From positions 434,001-498,000 of the forward strand of contig NZ_JBKBHC010000001.1 in the NCBI RefSeq assembly GCF_046297895.1: a stretch of DNA of 64,000 bases, in the 5' to 3' direction. Positions 55,745 through 64,000 of this stretch are shown here, piece by piece. Positions within the stretch are counted from its first letter, which is position 1. Each line of letters opens with the position of its first letter. This DNA comes from Ferrovibrio sp046297895 (GTDB lineage Bacteria > Pseudomonadota > Alphaproteobacteria > Ferrovibrionales > Ferrovibrionaceae). The notes below the pieces were generated by a model. That model searched no databases. It saw nothing but the letters and a program-made list of their open reading frames with translations, and was not told the origin of the DNA. A program made the position numbers and the translations under genes.

Positions 55745-56562
55745 GCCGCATCGACAAGCGTTTCGCCGACCTGAAGGCTGCCGGCCGCGCCGGCCTGGTC
55801 ACCTTCATCACCTCGGGCGATCCCGATCACGACACCTGCGCCCGGCTTCTGGCCGGCCTGCCGGCCGCCGGCGCCGACCTGATCGAACTGGGCGTGCCGT
55901 TCACCGATCCGATGGCCGATGGCCCCTCCATCGAGGCCGCCAACCTGCGCGCACTGGCCAAGGGCGCCTCCTTGCGCAAGACGCTCGATCTCGTGCGCGG
56001 CTTCCGCAAAAACGACGATGCCACGCCCATCGTGCTGATGGGCTATTTCAACCCGATCTCCGCCTATGGCGTGGACACCTTCCTTGCCGATGCCAAGACG
56101 GCTGGCGTGGACGGCCTGATCGTCGTCGACCTGCCGCCGGAAGAGGACGACGAGCTGTGCATTCCCGCCATTAAGGCCGGCCTGCACTTCATCCGTCTCG
56201 CCACCCCCACCACCGACGATGCCCGCCTGCCCGCGGTGCTGAACAACACCTCGGGGTTCCTGTATTATGTGTCGATTGCCGGCATCACCGGCGCGGCGGC
56301 GGCCGATCCGGCAACCGTGGGCAAGGCGGTGGCGCGGATCAAGCAGAAGACAAAACTTCCGGTGGCGGTTGGCTTCGGCATCCGTGATGGCAAGCGTGCC
56401 GCGGAGATCGCTGCCGTGGCCGATGCCGCCGTGGTAGGCTCGGCCCTTGTGGATCGCGTCGCCGAGGCCCAGATCAAGGGCATCGATCCGGCCGATCACG
56501 TGCTGGCGCTGGTGCGCGAGCTGAGCAAGGCCATCCGTGGTGTCGCCAAGGCGGCGGCCTGA
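55741..56562 (+). CDS. trpA: Tryptophan synthase alpha chain
   Basis: A 273-aa TIM barrel that cleaves indole-3-glycerol phosphate and channels indole to TrpB. Catalytic Glu49 and Asp60 are in LIELGVPFTDPMADGP. The sequence also has PIVLMGYFNPI, GLIVVDLPPEE and the phosphate-binding PVAVGFGIRDGKRA. The start is GTG 55741 overlapping the trpB stop; the longer open frame would lie inside trpB. Confidence 0.96.
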
Positions 56563-56581
56563 AGCGTTAAGGAGTATCGCC

Positions 56582-57526
56582 ATGAACTGGTTGACCCGCA
56601 CCGTCCTGCCAAAGATCCGCGAGTTCACGACCAAGAAGGACACGCCGGATAACCTTTGGAAGAAATGCCCCAATTGCGGGCAGATGATCTATGCCAAGGA
56701 AGTGGAGGAGAACCAGCACGTCTGCCCGAAATGCGACTATCACATGCGCGTCGGGCCGAAGCAGCGTTTCGCCGCGCTGTTCGACAAGGGCGAATACCAG
56801 ACCATCGAACTGCCCGACGTGCTGCAGGACCCGCTGCATTTCCGCGATTCAAAGAAATATCCCGACCGCCTGAAGGATGCGCGTTCCAAGACCGGCCAGC
56901 GCGATGCCTTCGCCGTCGCCCACGGCACGCTGCACGAGCAGGACGTGGTGATCGCGGTGCAGAATTTCGCCTTCATGGGCGGTTCGATGGGCATGGCCAC
57001 CGGCGAGGCGCTGATCGCCGCCGCGAACCTGGCCGTCACCCAGCGCGCCGCCCTGATCCTGTTCGCGGCCGCCGGTGGTGCGCGCATGCAGGAGGGTATC
57101 CTGAGCCTGATGCAGATGCCGCGCACCGTGATCGCGGTGCAGCGCCTGCGCGAGGCACATCTGCCTTTCATCGTGGTGCTGACCGATCCCACCACCGGTG
57201 GCGTCACCGCGTCTTATGCCATGCTGGGCGACATCCAGATCGCCGAGCCGGGTGCGCTGATCGGCTTCGCCGGCCCGCGCGTGATCGAGCAGACCATCCG
57301 CGAGACCCTGCCCCAGGGTTTCCAGCGCGCCGAGTATCTGCTGGACCATGGCATGCTCGACATGGTGGTGCATCGCCGCGAGCTGCGCGACACGCTGGGC
57401 CGCATCGTCAGCCTGCTGCTCGACCCCGCGCCGAAGGCCGATGTTGTGTCGCTGCCGCGCCCGGGCCTGGAAATCCCGCCGACCGGTGAGATTCCCCATG
57501 GCGCCCCCGCGCCCCGCAGCCGCTGA
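56582..57526 (+). CDS. accD: Acetyl-CoA carboxylase carboxyltransferase subunit beta
   Basis: A 314-aa carboxyltransferase beta subunit for malonyl-CoA synthesis, acting with AccA. The N-terminal zinc ribbon uses Cys29, Cys32, Cys48 and Cys51 (KCPNCG...VCPKCDYH). The crotonase-like domain has FMGGSMGMATGEA, AAAGGARMQEGILSLMQM and PTTGGVTASYAMLGD. A strong AAGGAG Shine-Dalgarno precedes ATG 56582. Its end overlaps folC by 29 bases. Confidence 0.97.
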   Translation: MNWLTRTVLPKIREFTTKKDTPDNLWKKCPNCGQMIYAKEVEENQHVCPKCDYHMRVGPKQRFAALFDKGEYQTIELPDVLQDPLHFRDSKKYPDRLKDARSKTGQRDAFAVAHGTLHEQDVVIAVQNFAFMGGSMGMATGEALIAAANLAVTQRAALILFAAAGGARMQEGILSLMQMPRTVIAVQRLREAHLPFIVVLTDPTTGGVTASYAMLGDIQIAEPGALIGFAGPRVIEQTIRETLPQGFQRAEYLLDHGMLDMVVHRRELRDTLGRIVSLLLDPAPKADVVSLPRPGLEIPPTGEIPHGAPAPRSR

Positions 57527-58817
57527 ACTGGATTCCATTCTGCAGCGCCTGATGGCGCTGCATCCCAAGGCGATCGATCTTTCGCTGGAGCGCATCCGCG
57601 CCCTGCTGTCCAAGCTGGGCGATCCGCATCTGGGCCTGCCGCCGGTCTTCCACGTGGCCGGCAGCAAGGGCAAGGGATCGACCACCGCCTTCCTGCGCGC
57701 TTTTGCCGAGGCGGCCGGTTATCGCGTCCATGTCTATACCTCGCCGCATCTGGTGCGGTTCAATGAGCGCATCCGTCTGGCGGGCCGGCTGATCCAGGAT
57801 GAAAGGCTGATCGCCCTGCTGGAGCATTGCGAGCGCGTCAATGCCGGCCAGCCGATCACCTTCTTCGAAATCACGACGGCAGCCGCCTATCTCGCCTTCG
57901 CCGAAGCGCCGGCCGACCTCGTGCTGCTGGAGACCGGCCTGGGTGGCATTGCCGACACCACCAACGTGATTCCACAGCCGCGCCTGACCGCCATCACACC
58001 CATCGGCATCGACCATGTCGCCTTCCTGGGCGATACCATCGCCAAGATCGCGGCAGCGAAAGCCGGCATCATCAAGCCCGGAATCCCGTGCGTGGTGGGA
58101 CCGCAGCCTGACGAGGCGATGGCCGTGATCGCAGCCCAGGCGGCGGAATGCCGCGCGCCGTTGATCCGCCATGGCCACGAATGGGATGTACAGGCGACGC
58201 CGAACGGCATGCATTGGCATCAGGACGATCAGGAACTGGCCCTGCCCCACCCGGCCCTGCTGGGCGAACACCAGATCGTCAATGCCGGCACGGCTGTAAC
58301 CTGCGCACGGAATCTGGCCGGCTTCGACATTCCGCCGGAGGCCATCGCGCATGGCCTGCGCAATGTGGACTGGCCGGCGCGCATGCAGCGGCTGACCAGG
58401 GGTCCGCTGATCGAGATGCTGCCGCCGGGCACGGAGGTGTGGCTGGATGGTGCCCATAATGCCATGGCCGGCGCAGCGCTGGCGGAAACGCTGCAAATCC
58501 TGCCGCCGATGCCGACCTGGCTGCTGGTCGGGATGCTGAACACCAAGGACGCCGCCGGCCTGTTGCGGCCGCTGCAGCCCCTGATGCGGGCGGCGCGGTG
58601 CATCGCGATCCCGGGCGAGGCCAATTCACTGTCGGCCGAGGATCTGACGGCGGCGGCACGCAGCGTCGGCCTGCCGGCGATGCCGACGGAGAGTGCGGAA
58701 GCCGCGATGCGGCAGATCGCAGAAACGATAAAGGCCGAGGCTGTTTCTGCCCCGGCCCGTGTCGTGATCACCGGCTCGCTCTATCTGGCGGGCCGGATCC
58801 TTTCGGAAAACTCTTAG
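57498..58817 (+). CDS. folC: Bifunctional dihydrofolate/folylpolyglutamate synthase
   Basis: A 439-aa Mur-ligase-like enzyme adding glutamate to dihydropteroate and to folates. The ATP loop is VAGSKGKGST (about residues 53-62), followed by SPHLVRFNERIRLAG, FFEITTAAAYLAF, LLETGLGGIADTTNVI and the C-terminal WLDGAHNAMA. The ATG lies inside the end of accD, so translation is coupled. It is the last gene of the pyrF-folC run. Its stop overlaps the stop of the convergent thioredoxin gene by four bases (TTAG). Confidence 0.95.
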   Translation: MAPPRPAAAELDSILQRLMALHPKAIDLSLERIRALLSKLGDPHLGLPPVFHVAGSKGKGSTTAFLRAFAEAAGYRVHVYTSPHLVRFNERIRLAGRLIQDERLIALLEHCERVNAGQPITFFEITTAAAYLAFAEAPADLVLLETGLGGIADTTNVIPQPRLTAITPIGIDHVAFLGDTIAKIAAAKAGIIKPGIPCVVGPQPDEAMAVIAAQAAECRAPLIRHGHEWDVQATPNGMHWHQDDQELALPHPALLGEHQIVNAGTAVTCARNLAGFDIPPEAIAHGLRNVDWPARMQRLTRGPLIEMLPPGTEVWLDGAHNAMAGAALAETLQILPPMPTWLLVGMLNTKDAAGLLRPLQPLMRAARCIAIPGEANSLSAEDLTAAARSVGLPAMPTESAEAAMRQIAETIKAEAVSAPARVVITGSLYLAGRILSENS

Positions 58818-59137
58818 ATCGCCGAGTTGATCCACTCCAGGATGCGGCTCTTGGGCATCGAGCCGACCTTGGTGGAGACCGGCTTGCCGTCCTTGAACAG
58901 GATCAGGGTCGGGATGCCGCGCACGCCGAATTTCGAGGGGGTCATCGGGTTCTCGTCGATGTTCACCTTGGCCACGGTCAGCTTGCCGGCCATCTCGCCG
59001 GCGATCTCGTCCAGGGCCGGGGCGATCTGCTTGCAGGGACCGCACCACTCGGCCCAGAAGTCGACCAGCACGGCATTGGAAGACTTGAGGACATCGCTCT
59101 CGAAGGAAGCGTCGGTAACTTTGGTGGGCGCGGACAT
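58814..59137 (-). CDS. trxA: Thioredoxin
   Basis: A 107-aa cytoplasmic thioredoxin with the redox-active pair Cys32-Cys35 in WAEWCGPCKQIAP. The cis-Pro loop is VRGIPTLILFKDGKPV. The length and lack of a signal peptide fit the main housekeeping thioredoxin. GAGGA lies eight bases before ATG 59137; the open frame further upstream has no thioredoxin homology. It faces folC tail-to-tail. Confidence 0.97.
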   Translation of the reverse strand: MSAPTKVTDASFESDVLKSSNAVLVDFWAEWCGPCKQIAPALDEIAGEMAGKLTVAKVNIDENPMTPSKFGVRGIPTLILFKDGKPVSTKVGSMPKSRILEWINSAI

Positions 59138-59339
59138 GCGGGAATCCTCGTTGGGATGGGGGAGTGCCGGCTTCGGCCCGGTCAGACGATCCAGACAGGC
59201 GATTCCGGTGCGGCGGTTTAAGGTAGAAAGACACCCCCTAAGCGTCAAGCGGGTGGAAAAATTCACACAACCCACTGATTTTCCTGAAAAAGCAGGAATC
59301 AGGCCGGCGAATCAAGGGTAGACAACGCCTGCGCGCGCT

Positions 59340-59356
59340 TGTTACAACTCGTAACA
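59340..59356. repeat. Inverted repeat TGTTAC-N5-GTAACA upstream of the hydrolase gene
   Basis: A perfect 6-bp inverted repeat around AACTC, 53 bp before the start at 59409 and in the divergent trxA/hydrolase region. It is a plausible operator of a dimeric regulator. Confidence 0.5.
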
Positions 59357-59408
59357 GATCGGCGGGTTCACCCGCTGAAAGGATCAACAAAGGCTTAACG
59401 GGGGATCG

Positions 59409-60473
59409 ATGGCCGGGGGCAAAGCCACGACACTGCTGGATGCCAGGACGCTGCTGGGCGCCGCCCTGCGCGGGATCTGCCGCCTGTCCGTGCCGGCCTT
59501 GCTTCTGGTCAGCGTCGCCATGGTCCCGGTCGAGCCCATCCAGGCCCAGCCGCGCGCCGGCCATTCCAAGGCAGCCGTCGCGCCCAAACCCGATGCCAAA
59601 CCGGCCAAGGCCGCACCGCGCCGCCAGAAGTCAGCCGAGCCCGCCCGCCGCGCGGCGGACGCTGAAAACACCAATGGCTTCAACATCGACGGCCGCCGCG
59701 TGCGCGTCGATGTGGTGAAGGCCGAAACCGACCTGCTTGGCCCCGATGGCCGCGCCCCGGCCGTGCTGATCCTGCATGGCGCCCATGGCCTGGGCGACGG
59801 CTCGCTGTTCTATCCGCAGGCCAAGGCGCTGGCCGAGCGCGGCATCAATGCCTTCGTGGTGCATTATTTCGACGGCATCCCGCAGGCCCGCAAGGCGGCC
59901 CCGACCCTGCATGACGAGCGCGAGCGGGTGATCGCCGAAGCCGTCTCCTATGTACAGAAGCAGGCTTATGTGGACGGCGAGCGGATCGGCGTTTTTGGTC
60001 TGTCGCTGGGCGGTTTCCATGCCCTCAGCCTGGGCAGCCGCGACGCGCGCATCCAGGCCGTGGTGAACGTGGTGGGCGCGATGCCGTCAGAGGTGCAGCG
60101 CCGCGGCGTGCACCGCATGCCGCCAACCCTGGTGCTGCACGGCGACCGTGATGCCACGGTGCCGGTTCGCCGGGCCTATGAACTGGCCAGCCTGCTGGGC
60201 GAGATCGGCGCCGAACACGAGGTGAAGATCTACAAGGGCCAGGGCCATACCTTCCGCGGCGATGCCAAGGAAGACAGCATTTCCCGCACGGTGGATTTCT
60301 TCGAGCGTTACCTGGGCGGCGACCGCGGCCTGCTGGACCGCGAACTGGAAATCGATATCGCCCTGGCGCCAGTGGTGCCCGAGACCGAGACGCTGCCGAT
60401 CCGCGAACTCACCATTGCCGACGAAGCGCTGTGGGCCATGGCCGAGCACGGCACCATCCAGCCGGGCAACTGA
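59409..60473 (+). CDS. Secreted dienelactone hydrolase family protein
   Basis: A 354-aa alpha/beta hydrolase. The first 47 residues hold a long signal peptide (hydrophobic core about 26-40, ending IQAQ). A basic Ala/Pro/Lys linker (about 48-88) follows, then the DLH domain. The catalytic triad is Ser199 in GLSLGGFH, Asp248 in HGDRDATVP and His280 in GQGHTF. True dienelactone hydrolases use a Cys nucleophile; the Ser here points to a general esterase or lactonase. It is a single-gene unit with a terminator after it. Confidence 0.88.
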   Translation: MAGGKATTLLDARTLLGAALRGICRLSVPALLLVSVAMVPVEPIQAQPRAGHSKAAVAPKPDAKPAKAAPRRQKSAEPARRAADAENTNGFNIDGRRVRVDVVKAETDLLGPDGRAPAVLILHGAHGLGDGSLFYPQAKALAERGINAFVVHYFDGIPQARKAAPTLHDERERVIAEAVSYVQKQAYVDGERIGVFGLSLGGFHALSLGSRDARIQAVVNVVGAMPSEVQRRGVHRMPPTLVLHGDRDATVPVRRAYELASLLGEIGAEHEVKIYKGQGHTFRGDAKEDSISRTVDFFERYLGGDRGLLDRELEIDIALAPVVPETETLPIRELTIADEALWAMAEHGTIQPGN

Positions 60474-60512
60474 TCCCGAATACGGCTGCATCAGTAAAAA
60501 AGTCGGACACGC

Positions 60513-60545
60513 AAAAGGGCCGCCGGACATACCGGCGGCCCTTTT
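60513..60545. terminator. Bidirectional Rho-independent terminator
   Basis: A 10-bp stem GGGCCGCCGG/CCGGCGGCCC (60517-60526 with 60532-60541), loop ACATA, flanked by AAAA and TTTT. It serves both the hydrolase gene (+) and the convergent DUF4167 gene (-). Confidence 0.93.
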
Positions 60546-60591
60546 CATTCGCATGAATGACCGGTCGTTGACGGGAAGACCGGCGCGGCGG

Positions 60592-61053
60592 TCAGGCCGC
60601 CGTCGCCTCGTCGCGTTCGGCCGGCTGGGTCTCGGCATTGGGATCAAGAGCCGCCTCAAGCTCCATCTCCAGGCTCGGCTGCTCGCCATCGACAACGACT
60701 GCCTGCTGCTGCGGCTGCTGGCCGCCGCCCTGCTGTGGCTGCTGCTGGCTCGCCTGCTGTTGCTGCTGGCGCTGCAGCGGCGTCACGCCCTGGGCCAGCA
60801 TGATGCGGTAATAGTGCTCGGCATGCTGCAGGTAATTCTCGGCCGCGATGCGGTCGCCTGACGCATTGGCGTCACGGGCGAGCTGGCAGTAGCGCTCGAA
60901 GATCGTGCTGGCGGTGCCGCGGATTTTGACGTCGGGGCCGTTGGAGTCGAAATTGCGGTGGGAATTGTTCATCCCTCCGCCACCGCCGCCACCACCACCA
61001 TGCGGCCTGCGGCCCTGAGGCCGGCCGCCACGTTGACGATTCTTGTTGTTCAC
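60592..61053 (-). CDS. DUF4167 domain protein
   Basis: About 153 aa. The domain near the N-terminus is NFDSNGPDVKIRGTASTIFERYCQLARDANASGDRIAAENYLQHAEHYYRIM, a near-invariant alphaproteobacterial DUF4167 signature. Before it lies a basic Arg/Gly stretch with nine glycines. After it comes a Gln-rich region (a CAG/CTG-type low-complexity tract) and an acidic tail. It may bind RNA, by composition only. The start is unsure: GTG 61053 begins with NNKNRQRGG as in relatives, while ATG 61125 gives 177 aa. It follows prmC on the same strand, as in many alphaproteobacteria. Confidence 0.88.
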   Translation of the reverse strand: MNNKNRQRGGRPQGRRPHGGGGGGGGGMNNSHRNFDSNGPDVKIRGTASTIFERYCQLARDANASGDRIAAENYLQHAEHYYRIMLAQGVTPLQRQQQQQASQQQPQQGGGQQPQQQAVVVDGEQPSLEMELEAALDPNAETQPAERDEATAA

Positions 61054-61339
61054 AGGTTCATCTCGCTTGTTTTCAGCAAATCGCGCATCAGGCTGGTTGC
61101 GCACCGTATCGCGTCGCCCAAACATCTGCGCGCAATACAGCCGGCCTCTCGATCGGATCCAAAACCGGTTTCAGTCGAGGAGGCGATGACGCTGCCTGCC
61201 TTATCCGCCCCCGGCCAACTCACCCCTTTGATCAAGGCCAGATCAATGCCTTGGGCGTGCTTCCTTGGGACCGCGTCATCCCGAATCCCAAGATAAGGGG
61301 GGCGACGGCGGCTGCCAACCCCCTTTCGGCGGGAATTTA

Positions 61340-62188
61340 TCAGGATTTCCGCCCGGTCACGACGCGCCCGATGCCGGCCAGGTCGGGCAAAACGACGATA
61401 TCGGCGAAACCGGCCCCGGCCAGCAGGGCCGAGACTGCGGCATCCTGTCCCATCCCGATCTCAACGGCGACGACAGCGCCCACACCCGCCAGCCGCGCCA
61501 GGTCTGGCACCAGCCTGCGATAGGCCGCCAATCCGTCGGCGCCGCCATCCAGGGCCAGACGCGGTTCGTATCGCGCCACCTCGGGCGCCAGCCCCGGCAC
61601 CACAGCGGTTTCGATATAGGGCGGGTTGGAGATCAGGATGTCGAACGGCCCGTCCAGGCCCGCACCCCAGTCGCCCTGCCGGAACTCGGCGCGATCGCCA
61701 AGTCCGAGAGCTTCGGCATTCATGCGCGCAATCGACAGCGCGGCCGGCGAGGCGTCCACGCCCAGGCCGGTGGCGCGCGGCAATTCATGCAGCAGACTGA
61801 GCAGCAGGCAGCCCGATCCGGTGCCAAAATCGACGATCCGCAGGGCGGCATGACGATCCGCCACCGCGGCAAGCACGCCGGCCACCAGGGCTTCCGAGTC
61901 CGGCCTCGGATCGAGCACATCCCCGGTGACGCGAAAGTCCAGTCCCCAGAATTCGCGGTGCCCCAAAATCTGCGATACCGGCTCGCGGTCGATGCGGCGC
62001 TGGACCAGCGCCTCGAACCGTGCGGCCTGCTCCGGCGACAGCACCCCACCGGAATCCAGCCGCACCCGGTCAGGACTCAGTCCGGCCGCATGGGCCAGCA
62101 GCAGCACCGCATCCTGGCGCGGTCCCTCGATCCCGGCCTGCTTCAGCCGCCGCGTGGCATCAAGCAGCAGCGCGCCGATCTCAGGCAT
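61340..62188 (-). CDS. prmC: Peptide chain release factor N5-glutamine methyltransferase
   Basis: A 282-aa SAM-dependent enzyme methylating the Gln of the GGQ motif of RF1 and RF2. The N-terminal helical domain binds the release factor, motif I is VDFGTGSGCLLLSLL, and the catalytic NPPY sits in ILISNPPYIE. EFWGLDFRVTGDVLDPRPDSE is also typical. It overlaps prfA, its own substrate gene, by eight bases, the classic prfA-prmC arrangement. The GTGSG replaces the more common GTGSGC-I-A by small changes only. Confidence 0.95.
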   Translation of the reverse strand: MPEIGALLLDATRRLKQAGIEGPRQDAVLLLAHAAGLSPDRVRLDSGGVLSPEQAARFEALVQRRIDREPVSQILGHREFWGLDFRVTGDVLDPRPDSEALVAGVLAAVADRHAALRIVDFGTGSGCLLLSLLHELPRATGLGVDASPAALSIARMNAEALGLGDRAEFRQGDWGAGLDGPFDILISNPPYIETAVVPGLAPEVARYEPRLALDGGADGLAAYRRLVPDLARLAGVGAVVAVEIGMGQDAAVSALLAGAGFADIVVLPDLAGIGRVVTGRKS

Positions 62189-63269
62189 TCAGTTCGGCCA
62201 GACGGCTGGCCTGATCCTCGGCGATCAGCGCCTCGATCACGTCATCCAGCGCCTCGCCCGTCATCACCTGATCGATCTTGTAGAGCGTCAGGTTGATACG
62301 ATGGTCGGTGACGCGCCCCTGGGGAAAATTATACGTGCGGATGCGCTCCGAACGGTCGCCCGACCCGACCTGTCCCTTGCGGTCGGCCGCGCGGGCCGAG
62401 GCCAGCTTCTCGCGTTCCGCCTCGTACAGCTTGGCTCGCAGCAGCTTCATCGCCTTGGCCTTGTTCTTGTGCTGCGACCGCTCGGTCTGCTGCGCCACCA
62501 CGATGCCGCTCGGGATATGGGTGATGCGCACCGCCGAGTCCGTGGTGTTCACATGCTGGCCACCCGCACCGGAGGAGCGATACACGTCGATGCGCAGATC
62601 GCTCTCGTTGATGTCGATATCGACATCCTCGGCTTCGGGCAGCACCGCCACCGTGGCGGCCGAGGTATGGATGCGGCCCTGGGTTTCGGTATCCGGCACG
62701 CGCTGCACGCGATGCACGCCGGATTCGAATTTGAGGCGGGCAAAGACGTTGCGGCCGGAAATGGTGGCGATGGCCTCGCGGAAACCACCCAGTTCGGTGT
62801 CGGAAATACTCTCCACCTCGAAACGCCAGCCATGCTTGCCTGCATAGCCGCGATACATCTCGAACAGATCGCGGGCGAACAAAGCCGCCTCGTCGCCGCC
62901 GGTGCCGGCGCGGACTTCCAGGATGGCGTTCTTCTCGTCGGCTTCGTCCTTGGGCAGCAGCATGATCAGCACGCGCCGCTCGGCATCGGGCAAAGCCGCC
63001 TGGGCCTGCTTCCATTCCGCCTCGGCCAGGCTGCGCATTTCAGGATCGGAAGCGGGGTCGTCGCGCATGGCGGCCAGATCGGCCACTTCCCGGCGCAGCC
63101 GGCGCCAGTCGTTGATGCCCTGCACCAGCGGTTCGATCTCGGCATATTCCTTCGAGAGCTTCACGAAGGCATCGGCCGCCAGTCCGCCGGCCGCCATCTG
63201 GGCCTGCAGCATCTCGTAACGCTCGATCACCTTGTCGAGCTTGGCCTCGGGCAGGCCGGCGACATCCAT
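62181..63269 (-). CDS. prfA: Peptide chain release factor 1
   Basis: A 362-aa class I release factor reading UAA and UAG. The peptidyl-hydrolase GGQ motif is at residues 236-238 (SGAGGQHVN). The codon-recognition tripeptide appears as PDT (192-194) in RVPDTETQGRIHTS, where E. coli RF1 has PAT. The N-terminal coiled domain runs over residues 1-100. It lies 3 bp after hisS and overlaps prmC by eight bases. Confidence 0.97.
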   Translation of the reverse strand: MDVAGLPEAKLDKVIERYEMLQAQMAAGGLAADAFVKLSKEYAEIEPLVQGINDWRRLRREVADLAAMRDDPASDPEMRSLAEAEWKQAQAALPDAERRVLIMLLPKDEADEKNAILEVRAGTGGDEAALFARDLFEMYRGYAGKHGWRFEVESISDTELGGFREAIATISGRNVFARLKFESGVHRVQRVPDTETQGRIHTSAATVAVLPEAEDVDIDINESDLRIDVYRSSGAGGQHVNTTDSAVRITHIPSGIVVAQQTERSQHKNKAKAMKLLRAKLYEAEREKLASARAADRKGQVGSGDRSERIRTYNFPQGRVTDHRINLTLYKIDQVMTGEALDDVIEALIAEDQASRLAELNA

Positions 63270-63272
63270 GAC

Positions 63273-64000
63273 TCAGGCCTTCAGCTTGGCAAGCAGCTCG
63301 GCGCGGCGGAGCGTGACCTCCTGGCCGCTTTGCAGATCCTTCAGCTTCACCACGCCCTGCGCCAGCTCGTCATCGCCGATCACCACGGCGGCAAAGCAGC
63401 CCAGCCTGTCGGCGCGCTTGAATCGTTTGCCGGCATTGCCGCCATAGGCCAGTTCCACCGCCACGTCGGCGCGGCGCAACTCGGCCGCCAGCTTGGCGGC
63501 CTCGGCCTCGGCGGCGGCGCCGATCGGAATGATGGCAACGCTGCGCGGCGGCGTGGGCTGCGGGTCGGACAGCAGCACCAGACGCTCGATGCCGCCGGCC
63601 CAGCCGATGCCCGGCGTCGGCTTGCCGCCAAGCTGCTCGATCAGGCCGTCATAGCGGCCGCCGGCCAGCACAGTGCCCTGGGCGCCCAGCATGTCGGTGG
63701 TGAACTCGAACGCCGTGTGGGTGTAGTAGTCCAGACCGCGCACCAGACGCGGGCTGACCTTGAACGGCACGCCGGCTGCGCCCAGGCCATCCTGCAGCGC
63801 CTTGAAGAAATCGCTGGCGGCAGGCGTGAGAAAATCCTGGATCAGCGGCGCATCGGCCACCAGCCTGCGGTCGCCTTCATCCTTGGAATCGAGGATGCGC
63901 AACGGGTTCTTCTCCAGCCGCTTGCGGCTGTCTTCCGACAGCCTGTCGGCATGGCCGGAGAAATACTTCACCAGTGCCGCCCGGTAGCCGACCCGGCTTT
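63273..64000 (-). CDS. hisS: Histidyl-tRNA synthetase (N-terminus outside window)
   Basis: C-terminal ~242 residues of a class II synthetase; the frame is open to the window edge. Visible are the histidine-binding loop RGLDYYTHTAFEF, the motif-3 region GIGWAGGIERLVLL, and the anticodon-binding domain with VAIIPIGAAAEAEAAKLAAELR. The insertion-like HDR... region SEDSRKRLEKNPLRILDSK is also typical. An internal GTG at 63971 is not the start. It heads the hisS-prfA-prmC run, a common alphaproteobacterial arrangement. Confidence 0.95.
   Translation of the reverse strand, partial: SRVGYRAALVKYFSGHADRLSEDSRKRLEKNPLRILDSKDEGDRRLVADAPLIQDFLTPAASDFFKALQDGLGAAGVPFKVSPRLVRGLDYYTHTAFEFTTDMLGAQGTVLAGGRYDGLIEQLGGKPTPGIGWAGGIERLVLLSDPQPTPPRSVAIIPIGAAAEAEAAKLAAELRRADVAVELAYGGNAGKRFKRADRLGCFAAVVIGDDELAQGVVKLKDLQSGQEVTLRRAELLAKLKA

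Noticed and set aside
60690..60780. CAG/CTG-rich tract that could be mistaken for a tandem repeat
   Set aside because: It encodes the Gln-rich low-complexity region of the DUF4167 protein and is irregular at DNA level.
61126..61339. Search for a gene or RNA between prmC and the DUF4167 gene
   Set aside because: Only short frames without ribosome-binding sites. GATC-containing repeats near 61228 do not form a convincing structure.

Overview
This 64 kb window is a high-GC, densely packed stretch of bacterial chromosome, most likely from an alphaproteobacterium, perhaps Rhodospirillales-like. Several features point that way: a C4-pathway 5-aminolevulinate synthase (HemA), an RHH_4 protein, a DUF4167 protein beside hisS-prfA-prmC, a trpF-trpB-trpA-accD-folC run, an EcfG-type stress promoter and a receiver protein with the alphaproteobacterial C-terminal tail. 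I saw no IS element, phage gene, tRNA, rRNA or CRISPR array, and base use looks even throughout. The species cannot be named from sequence alone.

Left part (1-20 kb): the end of an oligopeptide ABC importer (two ATPases), an RND efflux pump with its adaptor, a small ribbon-helix-helix protein and an aspartate aminotransferase. These are followed by an orphan NMT1-type binding protein, MFS and EamA transporters, a TPR/tandem-methyltransferase protein, EttA, a histone-deacetylase-like amidohydrolase and a second RND adaptor/pump pair. Middle (20-36 kb): an Hpt protein facing a degenerate receiver, a flavin reductase, hemA, an odd P-loop protein and OmpW behind an FNR-type box. Then come a chorismate mutase, a BON lipoprotein behind an EcfG-type promoter, SDR, MBL and acyl-CoA dehydrogenase genes, tsaC, an FAD-linked oxidase, a RibD-like reductase, a TAXI-TRAP importer and a DUF488 protein.

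Right part (36-64 kb): a third RND pair, DUF2855, a Tat-exported aldo/keto reductase and a DUF6064 membrane protein. Next is rph-rdgB-hemW, an outer-membrane barrel behind a Zur-like palindrome, a CPA2 antiporter, a short threonyl-tRNA synthetase lacking its editing half, and an AraC/GyrI regulator. The rest is a polysaccharide deacetylase, pyrF-trpF-trpB-trpA-accD-folC, thioredoxin, a secreted dienelactone-hydrolase-like protein, the DUF4167 protein, and prmC-prfA-hisS running off the edge.

The most interesting signals are regulatory or paralog oddities. The leader of the short ThrRS has the layout of a transcription attenuator, with a Thr/Val/Ile-rich leader peptide and two mutually exclusive stems, and an AraC/GyrI gene lies directly upstream. 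A 15-bp Zur-like palindrome lies in front of an orphan barrel, a perfect FNR/FixK box in front of ompW, and an EcfG promoter in front of the BON gene. The receiver protein has lost its phosphorylation site. The start codon of the P-loop protein lies inside a long hairpin. An intergenic terminator separates the TAXI binding protein from its permease.
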